From: Pandoraea terrigena
Lineage (GTDB): Bacteria > Pseudomonadota > Gammaproteobacteria > Burkholderiales > Burkholderiaceae
Length of the DNA: 64,000 nt
Reading direction: 5' to 3'
Assembly: GCF_902459705.1 (NCBI RefSeq)
Contig: NZ_CABPRU010000002.1
Span: 124,001 to 188,000, forward strand
Below, piece by piece: positions 1 to 9,187 of the stretch; position 1 is the stretch's first letter; every line of letters starts with the position of its first letter. The translations under genes and the position numbers were made by a program. The notes under the pieces were generated by a model that saw nothing but the letters and a program-made list of their open reading frames with translations, searched no databases and was not told the origin of the DNA.

Positions 1-1188
1 GCCCAGTTCACCGATCGCCGCTTCGATGTCGAGCAACGGATTGGCACGCATCGTCTGCGCCGCCACCTTCACCGCCTTCTGGTCGCGTGGCGAATAGGCG
101 CGCAACGCATGCTGCACGCGATTGCCCAACTGACCGAGCACGGTGTCCGGCACGTCGACCGGGTTCTGCGTCACGAAATACACGCCGACGCCCTTCGAAC
201 GAATCAGGCGCACCATCTGCTCGATCCGCTCAAGCAACGGCTTCGGTGCCTCGTTGAACAGCAGATGCGCTTCGTCGAAGAAGAAGACGAGTTTGGGCTT
301 GTCGGGATCGCCCACTTCCGGCAGGCGCTCGAACAACTCGGCGAGCAGCCACAACAGGAAGGTGGCGTAGATGCGCGGCGCGGCCAATAGTTTGTCCGCC
401 GCGAGAATGTTGACGATGCCACGCCCTTGCGCGTCCGTCTGCATGAAGTCGTCGATATCGAGCATCGGCTCGCCGAAGAACTTGTCGGCGCCCTGTTGCT
501 CGAGTGTGAGCAGTCCGCGCTGGATCGCCCCGACCGACGCGGCCGAGATGTTGCCGTACTGCGTGGTGAAGGTCGACGCGTTCTCACCCACGTGCTGAAG
601 CATGGCACGCAGGTCCTTGCTGTCGAGCAGCAGCAGGCCGTTGTCGTCGGCAATCTTGAAGACGAGGTTGAGCACACCGGTCTGGGTCTCGTTCAGTCCC
701 AGCAGTCGCGAGAGCAACAGCGGGCCGAGATCGGAGACCGTCGCACGCACGGGATGGCCCTGCTCGCCGAACACGTCCCAAAGCGTGGCCGGGCTGCCGT
801 GCCAATCGGGCGTATCGAAGCCGAACTGGGCGATATGCGCCTTGAGCTTGGGCGTCTCGGCGCCCGGTTGCGTGATGCCCGTCAGGTCGCCTTTCACGTC
901 GGCGAGGAACACGGGCACGCCGATGTCGGAAAAGGCCTGCGCCATGACCTGGAGCGTGACGGTCTTGCCCGTGCCTGTGGCGCCGGTAATCAGCCCGTGA
1001 CGATTGCCCATGGCGGGCAGCAGACCGAGCCAGTGCTGGCCGTTGCGTGCGATGAGGAGTCGGTCGCCGGATTCGCCGCCCGCGCTCGCCGCCCCGTCGG
1101 GGGCAGCGGGGGTCGCAGTGACGTGGGACGATGCCGCCGGGGAAGCGGCAAGCGACGAGGTTTGCGGCGGCACGGGCTTCTGGGGCAT
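1..1188 (-). CDS. HerA-like ATPase of the DUF853 family (partial, C-terminus outside window)
   Basis: About 396 residues are visible; the 3' end lies beyond the left edge. The start is the ATG at 1186-1188, followed by a low-complexity Pro/Ala/Ser leader of about 40 residues. A Walker A motif GATGTGKT is at residues 69-76. A Walker B-like stretch, [13 protein letters not shown], lies near residue 315. These are hallmarks of the DUF853 branch of HerA/FtsK-type hexameric ATPases, often annotated as helicase HerA C-terminal domain proteins. The family is widespread in proteobacteria, but its cellular role is poorly defined. It is cytosolic, with no signal peptide or membrane segment in the visible part. 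It is divergent from yebC. Family is confident; function beyond ATP hydrolysis is inference. Confidence 0.88.
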   Translation of the reverse strand, partial: MPQKPVPPQTSSLAASPAASSHVTATPAAPDGAASAGGESGDRLLIARNGQHWLGLLPAMGNRHGLITGATGTGKTVTLQVMAQAFSDIGVPVFLADVKGDLTGITQPGAETPKLKAHIAQFGFDTPDWHGSPATLWDVFGEQGHPVRATVSDLGPLLLSRLLGLNETQTGVLNLVFKIADDNGLLLLDSKDLRAMLQHVGENASTFTTQYGNISAASVGAIQRGLLTLEQQGADKFFGEPMLDIDDFMQTDAQGRGIVNILAADKLLAAPRIYATFLLWLLAELFERLPEVGDPDKPKLVFFFDEAHLLFNEAPKPLLERIEQMVRLIRSKGVGVYFVTQNPVDVPDTVLGQLGNRVQHALRAYSPRDQKAVKVAAQTMRANPLLDIEAAIGELG

Positions 1189-1280
1189 TGAGAGACCTCG
1201 GCGGTAGACGCGGCGTAGCGCGTGACACGGCGCAGCAAACACCCGTGGCACGGTGCGGCGGCATGATAAAATTGCCTCCG

Positions 1281-1302
1281 ATTATAGCGGCAGGTTGCCG
1301 CT
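1281..1302 (-). promoter_or_regulatory. Candidate leftward -10 box and adjacent hairpin in the 308-bp divergent spacer
   Basis: Read leftward, positions 1286-1281 spell TATAAT, a perfect -10 hexamer, 93 bp upstream of the DUF853 gene start. Directly next to it is a perfect 7-bp inverted repeat, AGCGGCA-GGT-TGCCGCT (1286-1302), which could be an operator or a chance GC hairpin. No good -35 is visible at 17 bp. Nothing else recognisable lies in 1189-1496; the yebC promoter was not identified. Confidence 0.35.
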
Positions 1303-1496
1303 CGGACTGCCCCGGCCCCGAAATGACGGGAAACCGATGGGGTCGACACGACCCACGGAAGCCCACGGGGCGATGGGGCAATTCGCGCCCGCGCCCCGGG
1401 GGTGGCGGGCGCTCGCGTTTCAACGGTTGGCCGCGCCGCACTGCGCCGGCCGGCAGAGCATACTTCGCCGCACAGCGCGGCACGACGGAGAAATTC

Positions 1497-2222
1497 ATGG
1501 CGGGTCATTCCAAATGGGCCAACATCAAACACAAGAAGGCAGCGGCAGATGCCAAGCGCGGTAAAGTCTGGACACGCCTGATCAAGGAAATCACGGTGGC
1601 CGCGCGCCTTGGCGGCGGCGAAGTCGACAGCAATCCGCGCCTGCGCCTGGCCGTGGAAAAGGCGGCCGATGCGAACATGCCCAAGGACAACGTCAAGCGC
1701 GCGATCGATCGCGGCGTTGGCGGGCTTGACGGTGCCAACTACGAAGAAATCCGCTACGAAGGCTATGGCATCAATGGTGCAGCCGTGATCGTCGACACCA
1801 TGACGGATAACCGCGTGCGCACCGTCGCGGAAGTGCGTCACGCCTTCTCCAAGTTCGGCGGCAACATGGGCACCGACGGTTCGGTGTCGTTCCTCTTCAC
1901 GCACTGCGGCCAGTTCCTGTTCTCGCCGGACACGCCGGAAGACAAGCTCATGGACGTGGCGCTCGACGCCGGCGCCGACGACGTGATCACCAACGACGAC
2001 GGCAGCTTCGAAGTCATCTGCCCGCCGAACGACTTGCAGGCCGTGAAGACCAAGCTCGAAGCGGCCGGCCTGAAGGCCGAAGTCGCGGAAGTCACGATGA
2101 AGCCGCAAACCGAAGTGGTCTTCACCGGCGACGATGCCGTGAAGATGCAAAAGCTGCTCGACGCGCTCGAAAACCTCGACGACGTGCAGGAAGTATTCAC
2201 CAACGCCGTCATCGAGGAATAA
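1497..2222 (+). CDS. yebC: YebC/PmpR family protein (translation factor or transcriptional regulator)
   Basis: 241 residues, the normal family length. It opens with [14 protein letters not shown], the conserved YebC N-terminus, which fixes the start at the ATG at 1497; the longer open frame upstream is not used. The acidic central patch [12 protein letters not shown] is also typical. The family was long described as DNA-binding regulators (PmpR) and more recently as ribosome-associated factors that relieve stalling at polyproline-type stretches; I cannot tell which role applies here. It is cytosolic. purD starts one base after its stop codon, so the two are almost certainly co-transcribed. 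Confidence 0.95.
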   Translation: MAGHSKWANIKHKKAAADAKRGKVWTRLIKEITVAARLGGGEVDSNPRLRLAVEKAADANMPKDNVKRAIDRGVGGLDGANYEEIRYEGYGINGAAVIVDTMTDNRVRTVAEVRHAFSKFGGNMGTDGSVSFLFTHCGQFLFSPDTPEDKLMDVALDAGADDVITNDDGSFEVICPPNDLQAVKTKLEAAGLKAEVAEVTMKPQTEVVFTGDDAVKMQKLLDALENLDDVQEVFTNAVIEE

Positions 2223-2223
2223 G

Positions 2224-3501
2224 ATGAAGATTCTGGTTGTCGGCTCGGGCGGCCGCGAACACGCGCTGGCATGGAAGCTTGCCCAATCGCCCCGTATCCA
2301 GTTGGTTTATGTCGCCCCGGGTAACGGCGGCACGGCACTCGACGAGCGCCTGCGCAATGTCCCGATCAGCGATCCGAACGTGCTCGCCGAGTTCGCCGCG
2401 CGCGAAGGCATCGCGCTGACGGTGGTCGGCCCGGAAACGCCGCTCGCCGCCGGCATCGTCAACATCTTCCGCGCGCGTGGCCTGAAGATCTTCGGCCCGA
2501 CGAAGGAAGCGGCGCAGCTCGAATCGTCGAAGGACTTCGCCAAGGCGTTCATGAAGCGTCATGGCATTCCTACCGCCGATTACGAAACGTTCTCCGACGC
2601 GGCCAGCGCGCATGCCTACATCGACACCAAGGGCGCGCCGATCGTCATCAAGGCGGACGGCCTCGCCGCAGGCAAGGGTGTGGTCGTGGCGATGTCGCTT
2701 GATGAAGCCCATCACGCTGTCGACATGATGCTCGCGGACAACAAGCTCGGCGACGCCGGCGCCCGCGTGGTGATCGAGGAGTTCCTGCACGGCGAGGAAG
2801 CCAGCTTCATCGTGATGGTCGACGGCAAGAACGTGCTGCCGCTCGCCACGTCGCAGGATCACAAGCGTCTGCTCGACAACGATCAGGGCCCCAACACGGG
2901 CGGCATGGGCGCCTATTCGCCCGCGCCGATCGTCACGCCGCAGATCCACGCGCGCGTGATGCGCGAGATCATTCTGCCGACCGTACGCGGCATGGAAACC
3001 GACGGCATCCGCTTCACCGGCTTCCTGTACGCCGGGCTGATGATCGACGCGCAAGGCAACGTCAAGACGCTCGAATTCAACTGCCGCATGGGCGACCCGG
3101 AGACGCAGCCGATCATGGCGCGCCTGAAGGGCGACTTTTCGGTGGTGGTCGAGCACGCGATTGCCGGCACGCTCGACAAGGTCGAACTCGACTGGGATCG
3201 CCGTTATGCGCTGGGCGTGGTACTTGCCGCGCACGGCTATCCGGACACCCCGCGCAAGGGCGACCGGATCTCCGACGTTCCGGCCGAGACCGCCGATTGC
3301 GTCACGTTCCACGCGGGCACCCAGCTCGAGAACAACGTGCTCACGGTGACCGGTGGACGCGTGCTGTGCGTGGTCGGCCTGTCCGACACCGTGCGCGGCG
3401 CCCAGAGCGTGGCATACCAGACCGTCAACCAGATCCATTTCGACGGCATGCAGTATCGCCACGATATCGGCAACCGCGCACTGGCGCGCAAACCGGAGTA
3501 A
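2224..3501 (+). CDS. purD: Phosphoribosylamine--glycine ligase (GARS)
   Basis: 425 residues, full length. PurD joins 5-phosphoribosylamine and glycine with ATP to form glycinamide ribonucleotide, the second step of de novo purine synthesis. The N-terminal Rossmann-like motif GSGGREHALAW is at residues 8-18, the ATP-grasp loop PNTGGMGAYSP at 223-233, and the metal-binding stretch LEFNCRMGDPETQ further on. The ribosome-binding sequence GAGG lies inside the last codons of yebC (ATCGAGGAATAAG-ATG), so the start is translationally tied to yebC. The unit ends at a strong hairpin at 3550-3590. Confidence 0.97.
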   Translation: MKILVVGSGGREHALAWKLAQSPRIQLVYVAPGNGGTALDERLRNVPISDPNVLAEFAAREGIALTVVGPETPLAAGIVNIFRARGLKIFGPTKEAAQLESSKDFAKAFMKRHGIPTADYETFSDAASAHAYIDTKGAPIVIKADGLAAGKGVVVAMSLDEAHHAVDMMLADNKLGDAGARVVIEEFLHGEEASFIVMVDGKNVLPLATSQDHKRLLDNDQGPNTGGMGAYSPAPIVTPQIHARVMREIILPTVRGMETDGIRFTGFLYAGLMIDAQGNVKTLEFNCRMGDPETQPIMARLKGDFSVVVEHAIAGTLDKVELDWDRRYALGVVLAAHGYPDTPRKGDRISDVPAETADCVTFHAGTQLENNVLTVTGGRVLCVVGLSDTVRGAQSVAYQTVNQIHFDGMQYRHDIGNRALARKPE

Positions 3502-3549
3502 GTCCGGCCACGCTGGAAGGGCGGCCTGAAGCACCAAACCGTTGTGTCG

Positions 3550-3590
3550 CGGCCCGGGAGACGTCATGTCGCCCGGGCCGTTGTCGTTTT
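3550..3590 (+). terminator. Rho-independent terminator after yebC-purD
   Basis: A perfect 9-bp GC stem, CGGCCCGGG (3550-3558) pairing with CCCGGGCCG (3572-3580), has a 13-nt loop and is followed by TTGTCGTTTT. It lies 49 nt after the purD stop and has the expected shape for intrinsic termination. The rest of 3502-3757 shows nothing else recognisable. Confidence 0.75.
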
Positions 3591-3757
3591 GGCGGCGTCA
3601 CACGCGCCGCACGCCGTCACACGGCTGCGATTGACAAGCGCGGGGCAAATGGGCACGCTGACACCGCGCGGGCGCGTCACTGTCTGCCGCGCGTCCGGCC
3701 AGCCCCGGCGGAATTCATGCAGTTTTCCCGACAGACCCTCGCTCGACGGAGACTTAC

Positions 3758-4642
3758 ATGTTCGATCTCGACAAGCTGGTCAACGATTACCTGATGCCGT
3801 TCGGCCTGAAGATTGTGATGGCCGTCGTCATCTGGATTATCGGCGGTATCGTCATCAACGTGGTGGCGCGGCTCGTGCGCAGCGCCATGACCCGCCGGGC
3901 CATCGACCCCACCCTCGTTCGCTACACCGAATCGACGCTGCGCATCGCCCTGCGCATCGCGCTCATCCTGACCATCCTCAGCGTCTGCGGTATCGAGACG
4001 ACATCGTTCGCCGCGTTGCTCGCCGCCGCCGGCATCGCCATCGGCGCGGCATGGTCCGGACTCCTGTCGAACTTCGCCTCGGGCATCTTCCTCATCGTGC
4101 TGCGCCCGTTCAAGACCGGCGACATGATCAGCGCAGGCGGCGTGATCGGAGTGGTCGACGAGATCGGCCTGTTCGTCACCACGCTCACCACGGCCGACAA
4201 CCTGCGGGTGTATGTGGGCAACACGAAGGTCTTCGGCGACAACATCACGGTGTACGACGCCAACGCGTTCCGCCGCGTCGACCTGACGGCGCAGCTAGCC
4301 CATACGGTCGATGCGCAGGATGCGATAGCGCGCCTGAAGGCACGCATCGCCCAGATCCCGAACGTGATGAGCACGCCGGCCGTCGACGTGGCGATTCTCG
4401 AATTCAATCCGGCCGGGCCAGTGCTCGCGGTGCGCCCTTATTGCCACAATCGCGACTACTGGCAGGTGTATTTCGATACCAACCGGGCCATCGCGGAGGT
4501 CGGCGGCACGGCACAGTGGCCGGTGCCGGCAACGCGCCAGATCCTCATGCCGCCGCCGGGCGACGTCGACAAAGGGATGCCGACCGCGTCGGCGGGCGGC
4601 GCCGCAGCGGCCAGCCCGCTGCCCAACGCCCCGGCGCCCTGA
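3758..4642 (+). CDS. Small-conductance mechanosensitive channel (MscS family)
   Basis: 294 residues, close to classical MscS. Three hydrophobic segments are visible at about residues 17-38, 65-82 and 86-112. The last is the Ala/Gly-rich pore helix (LLAAAGIAIGAAWSGLLSNF), followed directly by the conserved beta-domain RPFKTGDMISAGGVIGVVDEIGLF. The C-terminal alpha/beta region is present and ends in a short Ala/Pro tail. Such channels sit in the inner membrane and release osmolytes on hypo-osmotic shock. It is monocistronic or loosely linked to hemF (125-nt gap). Confidence 0.93.
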   Translation: MFDLDKLVNDYLMPFGLKIVMAVVIWIIGGIVINVVARLVRSAMTRRAIDPTLVRYTESTLRIALRIALILTILSVCGIETTSFAALLAAAGIAIGAAWSGLLSNFASGIFLIVLRPFKTGDMISAGGVIGVVDEIGLFVTTLTTADNLRVYVGNTKVFGDNITVYDANAFRRVDLTAQLAHTVDAQDAIARLKARIAQIPNVMSTPAVDVAILEFNPAGPVLAVRPYCHNRDYWQVYFDTNRAIAEVGGTAQWPVPATRQILMPPPGDVDKGMPTASAGGAAAASPLPNAPAP

Positions 4643-4767
4643 TCGCCAGGACTTGATGCAGGTCATCCGGGCGGCAATCGGCGCGACCGTCTGCCGCGCC
4701 GGCCCACCCCCGAACGCATGGCTGCCGGTACAATCGCGGTTATTACCTCGCATCGGGACGTCACAGC

Positions 4768-5703
4768 ATGACAGCGCAAGACGCCGCACCAGCGCCGGAT
4801 ACGGGCGCAGTGCGTACTTATCTGCTCGGGCTTCAGGACCGCATTGTCGAGACGCTCGGGCGCCTCGACGGCAAACGCTTCCTCGCCGACGACTGGCAAC
4901 GTCCGGCCGATAGCGCGCTGCGCGGCGACGGCCGCACCCGCGTGCTCGACGACGGCGACTTCTTCGAGCGCGGCGGCGTGAACTTCTCCCACGTGGTCGG
5001 CGACAAGCTGCCGGGCTCGGCCAGCGCGTCCCGGCCCGAGCTGGCCGGGCGCGGCTTCGAAGCCCTGGGCGTCTCGCTGGTGTTGCATCCGCGCAATCCG
5101 TACTGCCCGACCGTGCACTTCAACGTGCGCATCCTGATCGCCACGGCCCCCGGCCAGTTGCCCGCGTTCTGGTTCGGCGGCGGCATGGATCTCACGCCCT
5201 ACTACCCGTTCGAAGAGGACTGCCGGCACTTCCACCAGACGTGCAAGGACGCCCTCGATCCGTTCGACACCTCGTGGTATCCACGCTTCAAGACGTGGTG
5301 CGACGAGTACTTCTACCTGAAGCACCGCCAGGAGCCGCGCGGCATCGGCGGCATCTTCTTCGACGACTTCTCGGGGGGCGGCTTCGAAACGGGCTTCGCC
5401 GTCATGCAAAGCGTGGGGGACGCGTTCCTCGACGCGTACGTGCCGATCGTCGAGCGCCGCCGCGGCATGCCCTACGGTGAGCGCGAACGGGATTTCCAGG
5501 CCCATCGGCGCGGACGCTACGTCGAATTCAACCTGGTCTGGGACCGTGGCACCCATTTCGGCCTGCAATCGGGGGGCCGTACGGAGTCGATCCTGATGTC
5601 GATGCCGCCGATCGTGAAATGGCACTACGACTGGAAGCCCGAGCCGGACACCCCGGAAGCGAAGCTCTATACCGACTTCCTCGTGCGCCGCGAGTGGGTG
5701 TGA
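4768..5703 (+). CDS. hemF: Oxygen-dependent coproporphyrinogen III oxidase
   Basis: 311 residues, normal for HemF. It converts coproporphyrinogen III to protoporphyrinogen IX with O2 in haem synthesis. Diagnostic stretches are [10 protein letters not shown] near residue 69, [13 protein letters not shown] near 111, [18 protein letters not shown] near 137 and [16 protein letters not shown] near 191; the conserved His and Asp residues of the active site are present. It is cytosolic and leads a run of closely spaced rightward genes (nadD starts 13 nt after the stop). The start is the first ATG, and the family-typical sequence begins about 15 residues in. Confidence 0.97.
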   Translation: MTAQDAAPAPDTGAVRTYLLGLQDRIVETLGRLDGKRFLADDWQRPADSALRGDGRTRVLDDGDFFERGGVNFSHVVGDKLPGSASASRPELAGRGFEALGVSLVLHPRNPYCPTVHFNVRILIATAPGQLPAFWFGGGMDLTPYYPFEEDCRHFHQTCKDALDPFDTSWYPRFKTWCDEYFYLKHRQEPRGIGGIFFDDFSGGGFETGFAVMQSVGDAFLDAYVPIVERRRGMPYGERERDFQAHRRGRYVEFNLVWDRGTHFGLQSGGRTESILMSMPPIVKWHYDWKPEPDTPEAKLYTDFLVRREWV

Positions 5704-5716
5704 AGGCCTGCTGCGC

Positions 5717-6448
5717 ATGACCGTCTCTTCCCCTGCTGCACCACACGCCGCGCCTTCGTCGCCCGTCGGCTCGATCCGGCGCATCGGCGTGCTGGGCGGC
5801 ACGTTCGATCCGATTCACACCGGCCATCTCGCGCTGGGCGCGCTTTTTGCCCGAACACTCGCGCTCGACGAACTGATCCTGATGCCGGCCGGCCAGCAGC
5901 CGCAGAAACAGCGCAGCACCCCGGCCGAACATCGGCTGGCCATGACGCGCCTGGCCGCAGAACAACTCGCCGCCGAGCTGGCACGCACGCAGCCGACCAC
6001 GCGACTGATCGTCAGCACGCGCGAAATCGAGCGCGCCGGACCGAGCTATACCGTCGACACACTGCGCGAGATACGCCGTGAGGTCGGCCCGCAGGCGTCG
6101 CTGTCGCTGCTTATCGGCTCCGACCAGTTGGTGCGCCTGGACACCTGGCACGCCTGGCGCGAGCTGTTCGACTATGCGCACATCTGCGCGGCCGCGCGCC
6201 CCGGTTTCCGGTGGGCCACCGCCCCCCTGCCGCTGCGCCAGGTCTTCGCCGAACGGGAAAAGTCCGCACTCGGGGTACAATCCACGCCATGCGGCGGCAT
6301 CCTGATCGACAACTCACTGGCTGTCGACATCTCCGCCACCGAGTTGCGCGCCACGCTGGCGCACGCGCGAGACGCGGCCACGCCCCCGGCGAACCTGCCC
6401 GAACCCGTGTGGCATTACATCCGCGCGCAACACCTGTATCGCGCCTGA
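5717..6448 (+). CDS. nadD: Nicotinate-nucleotide adenylyltransferase
   Basis: 243 residues. NadD adenylylates nicotinate mononucleotide to deamido-NAD in NAD synthesis. The nucleotidyltransferase signature GGTFDPIHTGHL is at residues 27-38, and the C-terminal ISATELR motif at 205-211. The N-terminus carries about 20 extra Ala/Pro/Ser residues ahead of the first beta strand (RRIGVLGG), so a later start is conceivable, but there is no better ATG before the fold. It sits between hemF and rsfS, the common betaproteobacterial order. Confidence 0.95.
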   Translation: MTVSSPAAPHAAPSSPVGSIRRIGVLGGTFDPIHTGHLALGALFARTLALDELILMPAGQQPQKQRSTPAEHRLAMTRLAAEQLAAELARTQPTTRLIVSTREIERAGPSYTVDTLREIRREVGPQASLSLLIGSDQLVRLDTWHAWRELFDYAHICAAARPGFRWATAPLPLRQVFAEREKSALGVQSTPCGGILIDNSLAVDISATELRATLAHARDAATPPANLPEPVWHYIRAQHLYRA

Positions 6449-6503
6449 CGGCCCTTCCCGGGCCGCCGCCTCGGCGCCCCCTGTTTCACCAAAAAGACGC
6501 ACT

Positions 6504-6944
6504 ATGGATATTCGTAAACTTCAGCGCCTGATCGTCGACGCCCTCGAAGACGTCAAGGCCCAGGACATCAAGGTGTTCAACACCGAGCACCTCACCGCCC
6601 TGTTCGAGCGTGTGATCATCGCGAGCGGCACGTCCAATCGCCAGACCAAAGCACTCGCCGCCAGTGTGCGCGACAAGGTCAAGGCCGCTGGCGGCGACAT
6701 CGTCAGCATGGAAGGCGAAGACGTGGGCGAATGGGTGCTGGTCGACACGGGCGACGCCATCGTGCACATCATGCAGCCGGCCCTGCGTCAGTATTACAAC
6801 CTCGAGGAAATCTGGGGCGAGAAGCCGGTGCGCCTGAAAGCGGCCGGCACCAAGGCCGGTGCCAAGGCCAGCGTGGAAGATCAGGAAGACGACGAGGACG
6901 ACGCGCTCGAATCCCCGGCCCTCGCACGCCGCAAGGCAAAGTAA
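6504..6944 (+). CDS. rsfS: Ribosomal silencing factor RsfS (Iojap family)
   Basis: 146 residues, longer than many RsfS proteins because of an Ala/Lys stretch and an acidic tail (EDQEDDEDDALES) at the C-terminus. The core MDIRKLQRLIVDALEDVKAQDI and the DTGDAIVHIMQPALRQYYNLEEIW region identify the family. RsfS binds ribosomal protein L14 on the large subunit and blocks subunit joining, lowering translation in starvation. Its position directly before rlmH is conserved widely. The acidic tail is probably disordered. Confidence 0.95.
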   Translation: MDIRKLQRLIVDALEDVKAQDIKVFNTEHLTALFERVIIASGTSNRQTKALAASVRDKVKAAGGDIVSMEGEDVGEWVLVDTGDAIVHIMQPALRQYYNLEEIWGEKPVRLKAAGTKAGAKASVEDQEDDEDDALESPALARRKAK

Positions 6945-6971
6945 GCCGGCGCTGCGCGGGAGTCTGCCGTC

Positions 6972-7442
6972 ATGCGTCTGTTCATTCTCGCGGTCGGGCA
7001 CAAGATGCCCGGCTGGATCGAGACCGCTTTCGCCGAGTACGCCAAGCGCATGCCGCCCGAGCTGCGCATCGAACTCAAGGAAATCAAGCCGGAGCAACGC
7101 TCCAACTCCCGCACGGCCGAGACCGTCATGGCGGCCGAGGCGCAGCGTATCGACGCGGCCCTGCCGCGTGGCTGCCATCTCGTGTGCCTGGACGAACGCG
7201 GACAGGACCTCACGACGATGCGTCTGGCCCAGTCGCTCACCGGCTGGCAGCAGGACGGGCGCGACGTAGCGTTCGTGATCGGCGGCGCCGACGGTCTCGA
7301 CCCAGACCTCAAGGCGCGCGCCGACACCCTCATCCGGTTGTCCAGTCTGACGATGCCCCACGGCATGGTGCGGGTGTTGCTCGCCGAGCAGCTCTACCGC
7401 GCGTGGAGCATCAATGCCAATCATCCATATCACCGCGTCTGA
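6972..7442 (+). CDS. rlmH: 23S rRNA pseudouridine-1915 N3-methyltransferase
   Basis: 156 residues, the usual length. RlmH is a SPOUT methyltransferase that uses S-adenosylmethionine to methylate pseudouridine 1915 in helix 69 of 23S rRNA on assembled ribosomes. The SAM-knot loops are visible: [15 protein letters not shown] and [11 protein letters not shown], with the C-terminal [21 protein letters not shown] that forms the dimer and substrate tail. It starts 27 nt after rsfS. In many relatives maf follows; here the ugp operon intervenes. Confidence 0.97.
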   Translation: MRLFILAVGHKMPGWIETAFAEYAKRMPPELRIELKEIKPEQRSNSRTAETVMAAEAQRIDAALPRGCHLVCLDERGQDLTTMRLAQSLTGWQQDGRDVAFVIGGADGLDPDLKARADTLIRLSSLTMPHGMVRVLLAEQLYRAWSINANHPYHRV

Positions 7443-7450
7443 CGACACCA

Positions 7451-7483
7451 CATGTCAGAAACAAGTCGAAAATAAGTCAGTTC
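7451..7483 (+). promoter_or_regulatory. Candidate Pho box: three GTC repeats spaced exactly 11 bp
   Basis: Just after the rlmH stop, GTC occurs at 7455-7457, 7466-7468 and 7477-7479, each within a similar block (ATGTCAGAAAC, AAGTCGAAAAT, AAGTCAGTTCG). PhoB binds tandem 7-bp CTGTCAT-like half-sites with an 11-bp period, so spacing and core fit. A possible -10 (TGCAAT, 7496-7501) follows at a plausible distance for a PhoB-activated promoter. The site is 224 bp before ugpB. In E. coli ugp belongs to the Pho regulon. Site and function are inferred from the repeat pattern only. The rest of 7484-7706 holds a weak extended -10 (TGGTAGTCT, 7632-7640) and no gene. Confidence 0.55.
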
Positions 7484-7706
7484 GCCTTGTGCGGTGCAAT
7501 GCCACGTTGCGCCTAACATCAAACGACGCGCAACCCTCCGCCGTCCGGTACCCTCCAGCCATTGTCAATCCCCCATAGACGCCGCCATGCAACATGCGTT
7601 GTGCGCTGCGGGTGGAAAAAACACGATGACGTGGTAGTCTAGCCCGCGCTACACAGTTCGCACCGCGAACAACAATTAGACTTCTCGTGAACCACCGGAG
7701 ATTGGC

Positions 7707-9038
7707 ATGAAGCAACCGTCCCTGCGAAGTATCGTCCTGGCCGGCGTTGGCGCTGCAATGGCGTTCGGCATGAGCACATCGGCCCTGGCCGCGACCGAGA
7801 TTCAGTTCTGGCATTCCATGGAGTCTGCCCTCGGCGAGCGCGTCAACCAGATCGCCAACGATTTCAACGCGTCGCAAAGCGACTACAAGATTGTCCCGAT
7901 CTACAAGGGCAACTACGAGCAGGGACTGGCGGCCGGGATCGCCGCGTTCCGCGCCGGTAACGCGCCAGCCATTCTTCAGGTATACGAAGTGGGCACGGCC
8001 ACGATGATGCAGGCCAAGAAGGCAGTCAAGCCGGTGTGGCAAGTCATGAAGGACGCCGGCGAGCCGTTCGACGAAGCGGCGTTCGTGCCGACCGTGGCGA
8101 GCTACTACGCCGACAGCAAGACCAATCATCTCGTGTCGATGCCGTTCAACAGCTCGACGCCGGTGTTGTACTACAACAAGGACGCCTTCAAGAAGGCGGG
8201 CCTCGATCCGAACACGCCGCCGAAGACCTGGGCCGACGTGAAGACCGACGCCGAGAAGCTCAAGGCCGCCGGCCTGGCGTGCGGTTTCAGCACGGGCTGG
8301 CAGGGCTGGACGCAGCTCGAGAACTACAGCGCCTGGCACGCCCTGCCGTTCGCCACGAGGAACAATGGCTTCGACGGTCTCGACGCCAAGCTGAACTTCA
8401 ACGGTCCGCAGCAGATCAAGCACATCCAGTTCCTGGCCGACATGGCCAAGGAAGGCACGTTCACGTACGTGGGCCGCAAGGACGAAGTGACGTCGAAGTT
8501 CTATAGCGGCGACTGCGGCATTGCCATCACCTCCTCGGGTGCGCTCGCCAACATTGCCAAGTACGCCAAGTTCAACTATGGCGTGGGCATGATGCCGTAC
8601 GACGCCAACGTGAAGGGTGCGCCGCAGAACGCCATGATCGGTGGCGCCAGCCTGTGGGTGCTCGCCGGCAAATCGTCCGCCGAGTACAAGGGCGTGGCCA
8701 AGTTCCTGAACTACCTCGCGTCGCCGGCCGTGGCGGCGAAGTGGCACCAGGATACCGGTTACCTGCCGGTGACGAAGGCCGCCTATGAACTGACCGAGAA
8801 GCAAGGCTTCTACGCGAAGCATCCAGGCGCCGACGTGGCCATCAAGCAGATGCTCAACAAGCCGCCTCTGCCGTTCACGCGCGGTCTGCGCCTGGGCAAC
8901 ATGCCGCAGATTCGCACGGTGGTCGACGAGGAACTCGAAGGCGTGTGGAGCGGCAAGCAAACGCCCAAAGCCGCACTGGACAAGGCGGTCACCCGTGGCG
9001 ACGAACTGCTGCGCCGCTTCCAGAAGCAGGGCGGCTGA
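7707..9038 (+). CDS. ugpB: sn-glycerol-3-phosphate ABC transporter, periplasmic binding protein
   Basis: 443 residues. The N-terminal signal peptide ([20 protein letters not shown]..., cleavage likely after ALA at residue 28) exports it to the periplasm. The mature protein starts [19 protein letters not shown], matching the FWHSM opening of UgpB, and retains [22 protein letters not shown] and GALANI stretches typical of the family. It captures glycerol-3-phosphate and glycerophosphodiesters for the UgpAE channel. It is first of the operon, with a GGAG ribosome site before the ATG. A hairpin with a T tract downstream probably keeps its transcript more abundant than the membrane genes. Confidence 0.95.
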   Translation: MKQPSLRSIVLAGVGAAMAFGMSTSALAATEIQFWHSMESALGERVNQIANDFNASQSDYKIVPIYKGNYEQGLAAGIAAFRAGNAPAILQVYEVGTATMMQAKKAVKPVWQVMKDAGEPFDEAAFVPTVASYYADSKTNHLVSMPFNSSTPVLYYNKDAFKKAGLDPNTPPKTWADVKTDAEKLKAAGLACGFSTGWQGWTQLENYSAWHALPFATRNNGFDGLDAKLNFNGPQQIKHIQFLADMAKEGTFTYVGRKDEVTSKFYSGDCGIAITSSGALANIAKYAKFNYGVGMMPYDANVKGAPQNAMIGGASLWVLAGKSSAEYKGVAKFLNYLASPAVAAKWHQDTGYLPVTKAAYELTEKQGFYAKHPGADVAIKQMLNKPPLPFTRGLRLGNMPQIRTVVDEELEGVWSGKQTPKAALDKAVTRGDELLRRFQKQGG

Positions 9039-9134
9039 GCGGCTCCCAACACACGATGGCGCGCGCGAAGCCGGCGAATTGGCCGCGTTCGCGGCGCGCA
9101 TCGTGACGTTAAAATCGTGACGTTATCCTGACTA

Positions 9135-9173
9135 CCCGGCCCCGTCGACGACGTGGGCCGGGTTGGTTTTTTT
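9135..9173 (+). terminator. Intra-operon terminator/attenuator between ugpB and ugpA
   Basis: CCCGGCCC (9135-9142) pairs with GGGCCGGG (9155-9162) around a 12-nt loop, followed by TTGGTTTTTTT (9163-9173). This is a canonical intrinsic terminator 96 nt after ugpB and 14 nt before ugpA. Partial read-through here would give the usual excess of binding protein over permease. Just upstream, a 12-bp direct repeat ATCGTGACGTTA occurs at 9100-9111 and 9114-9125; its role is unknown. Confidence 0.75.
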
Positions 9174-9187
9174 CCGCTCATTACGTT

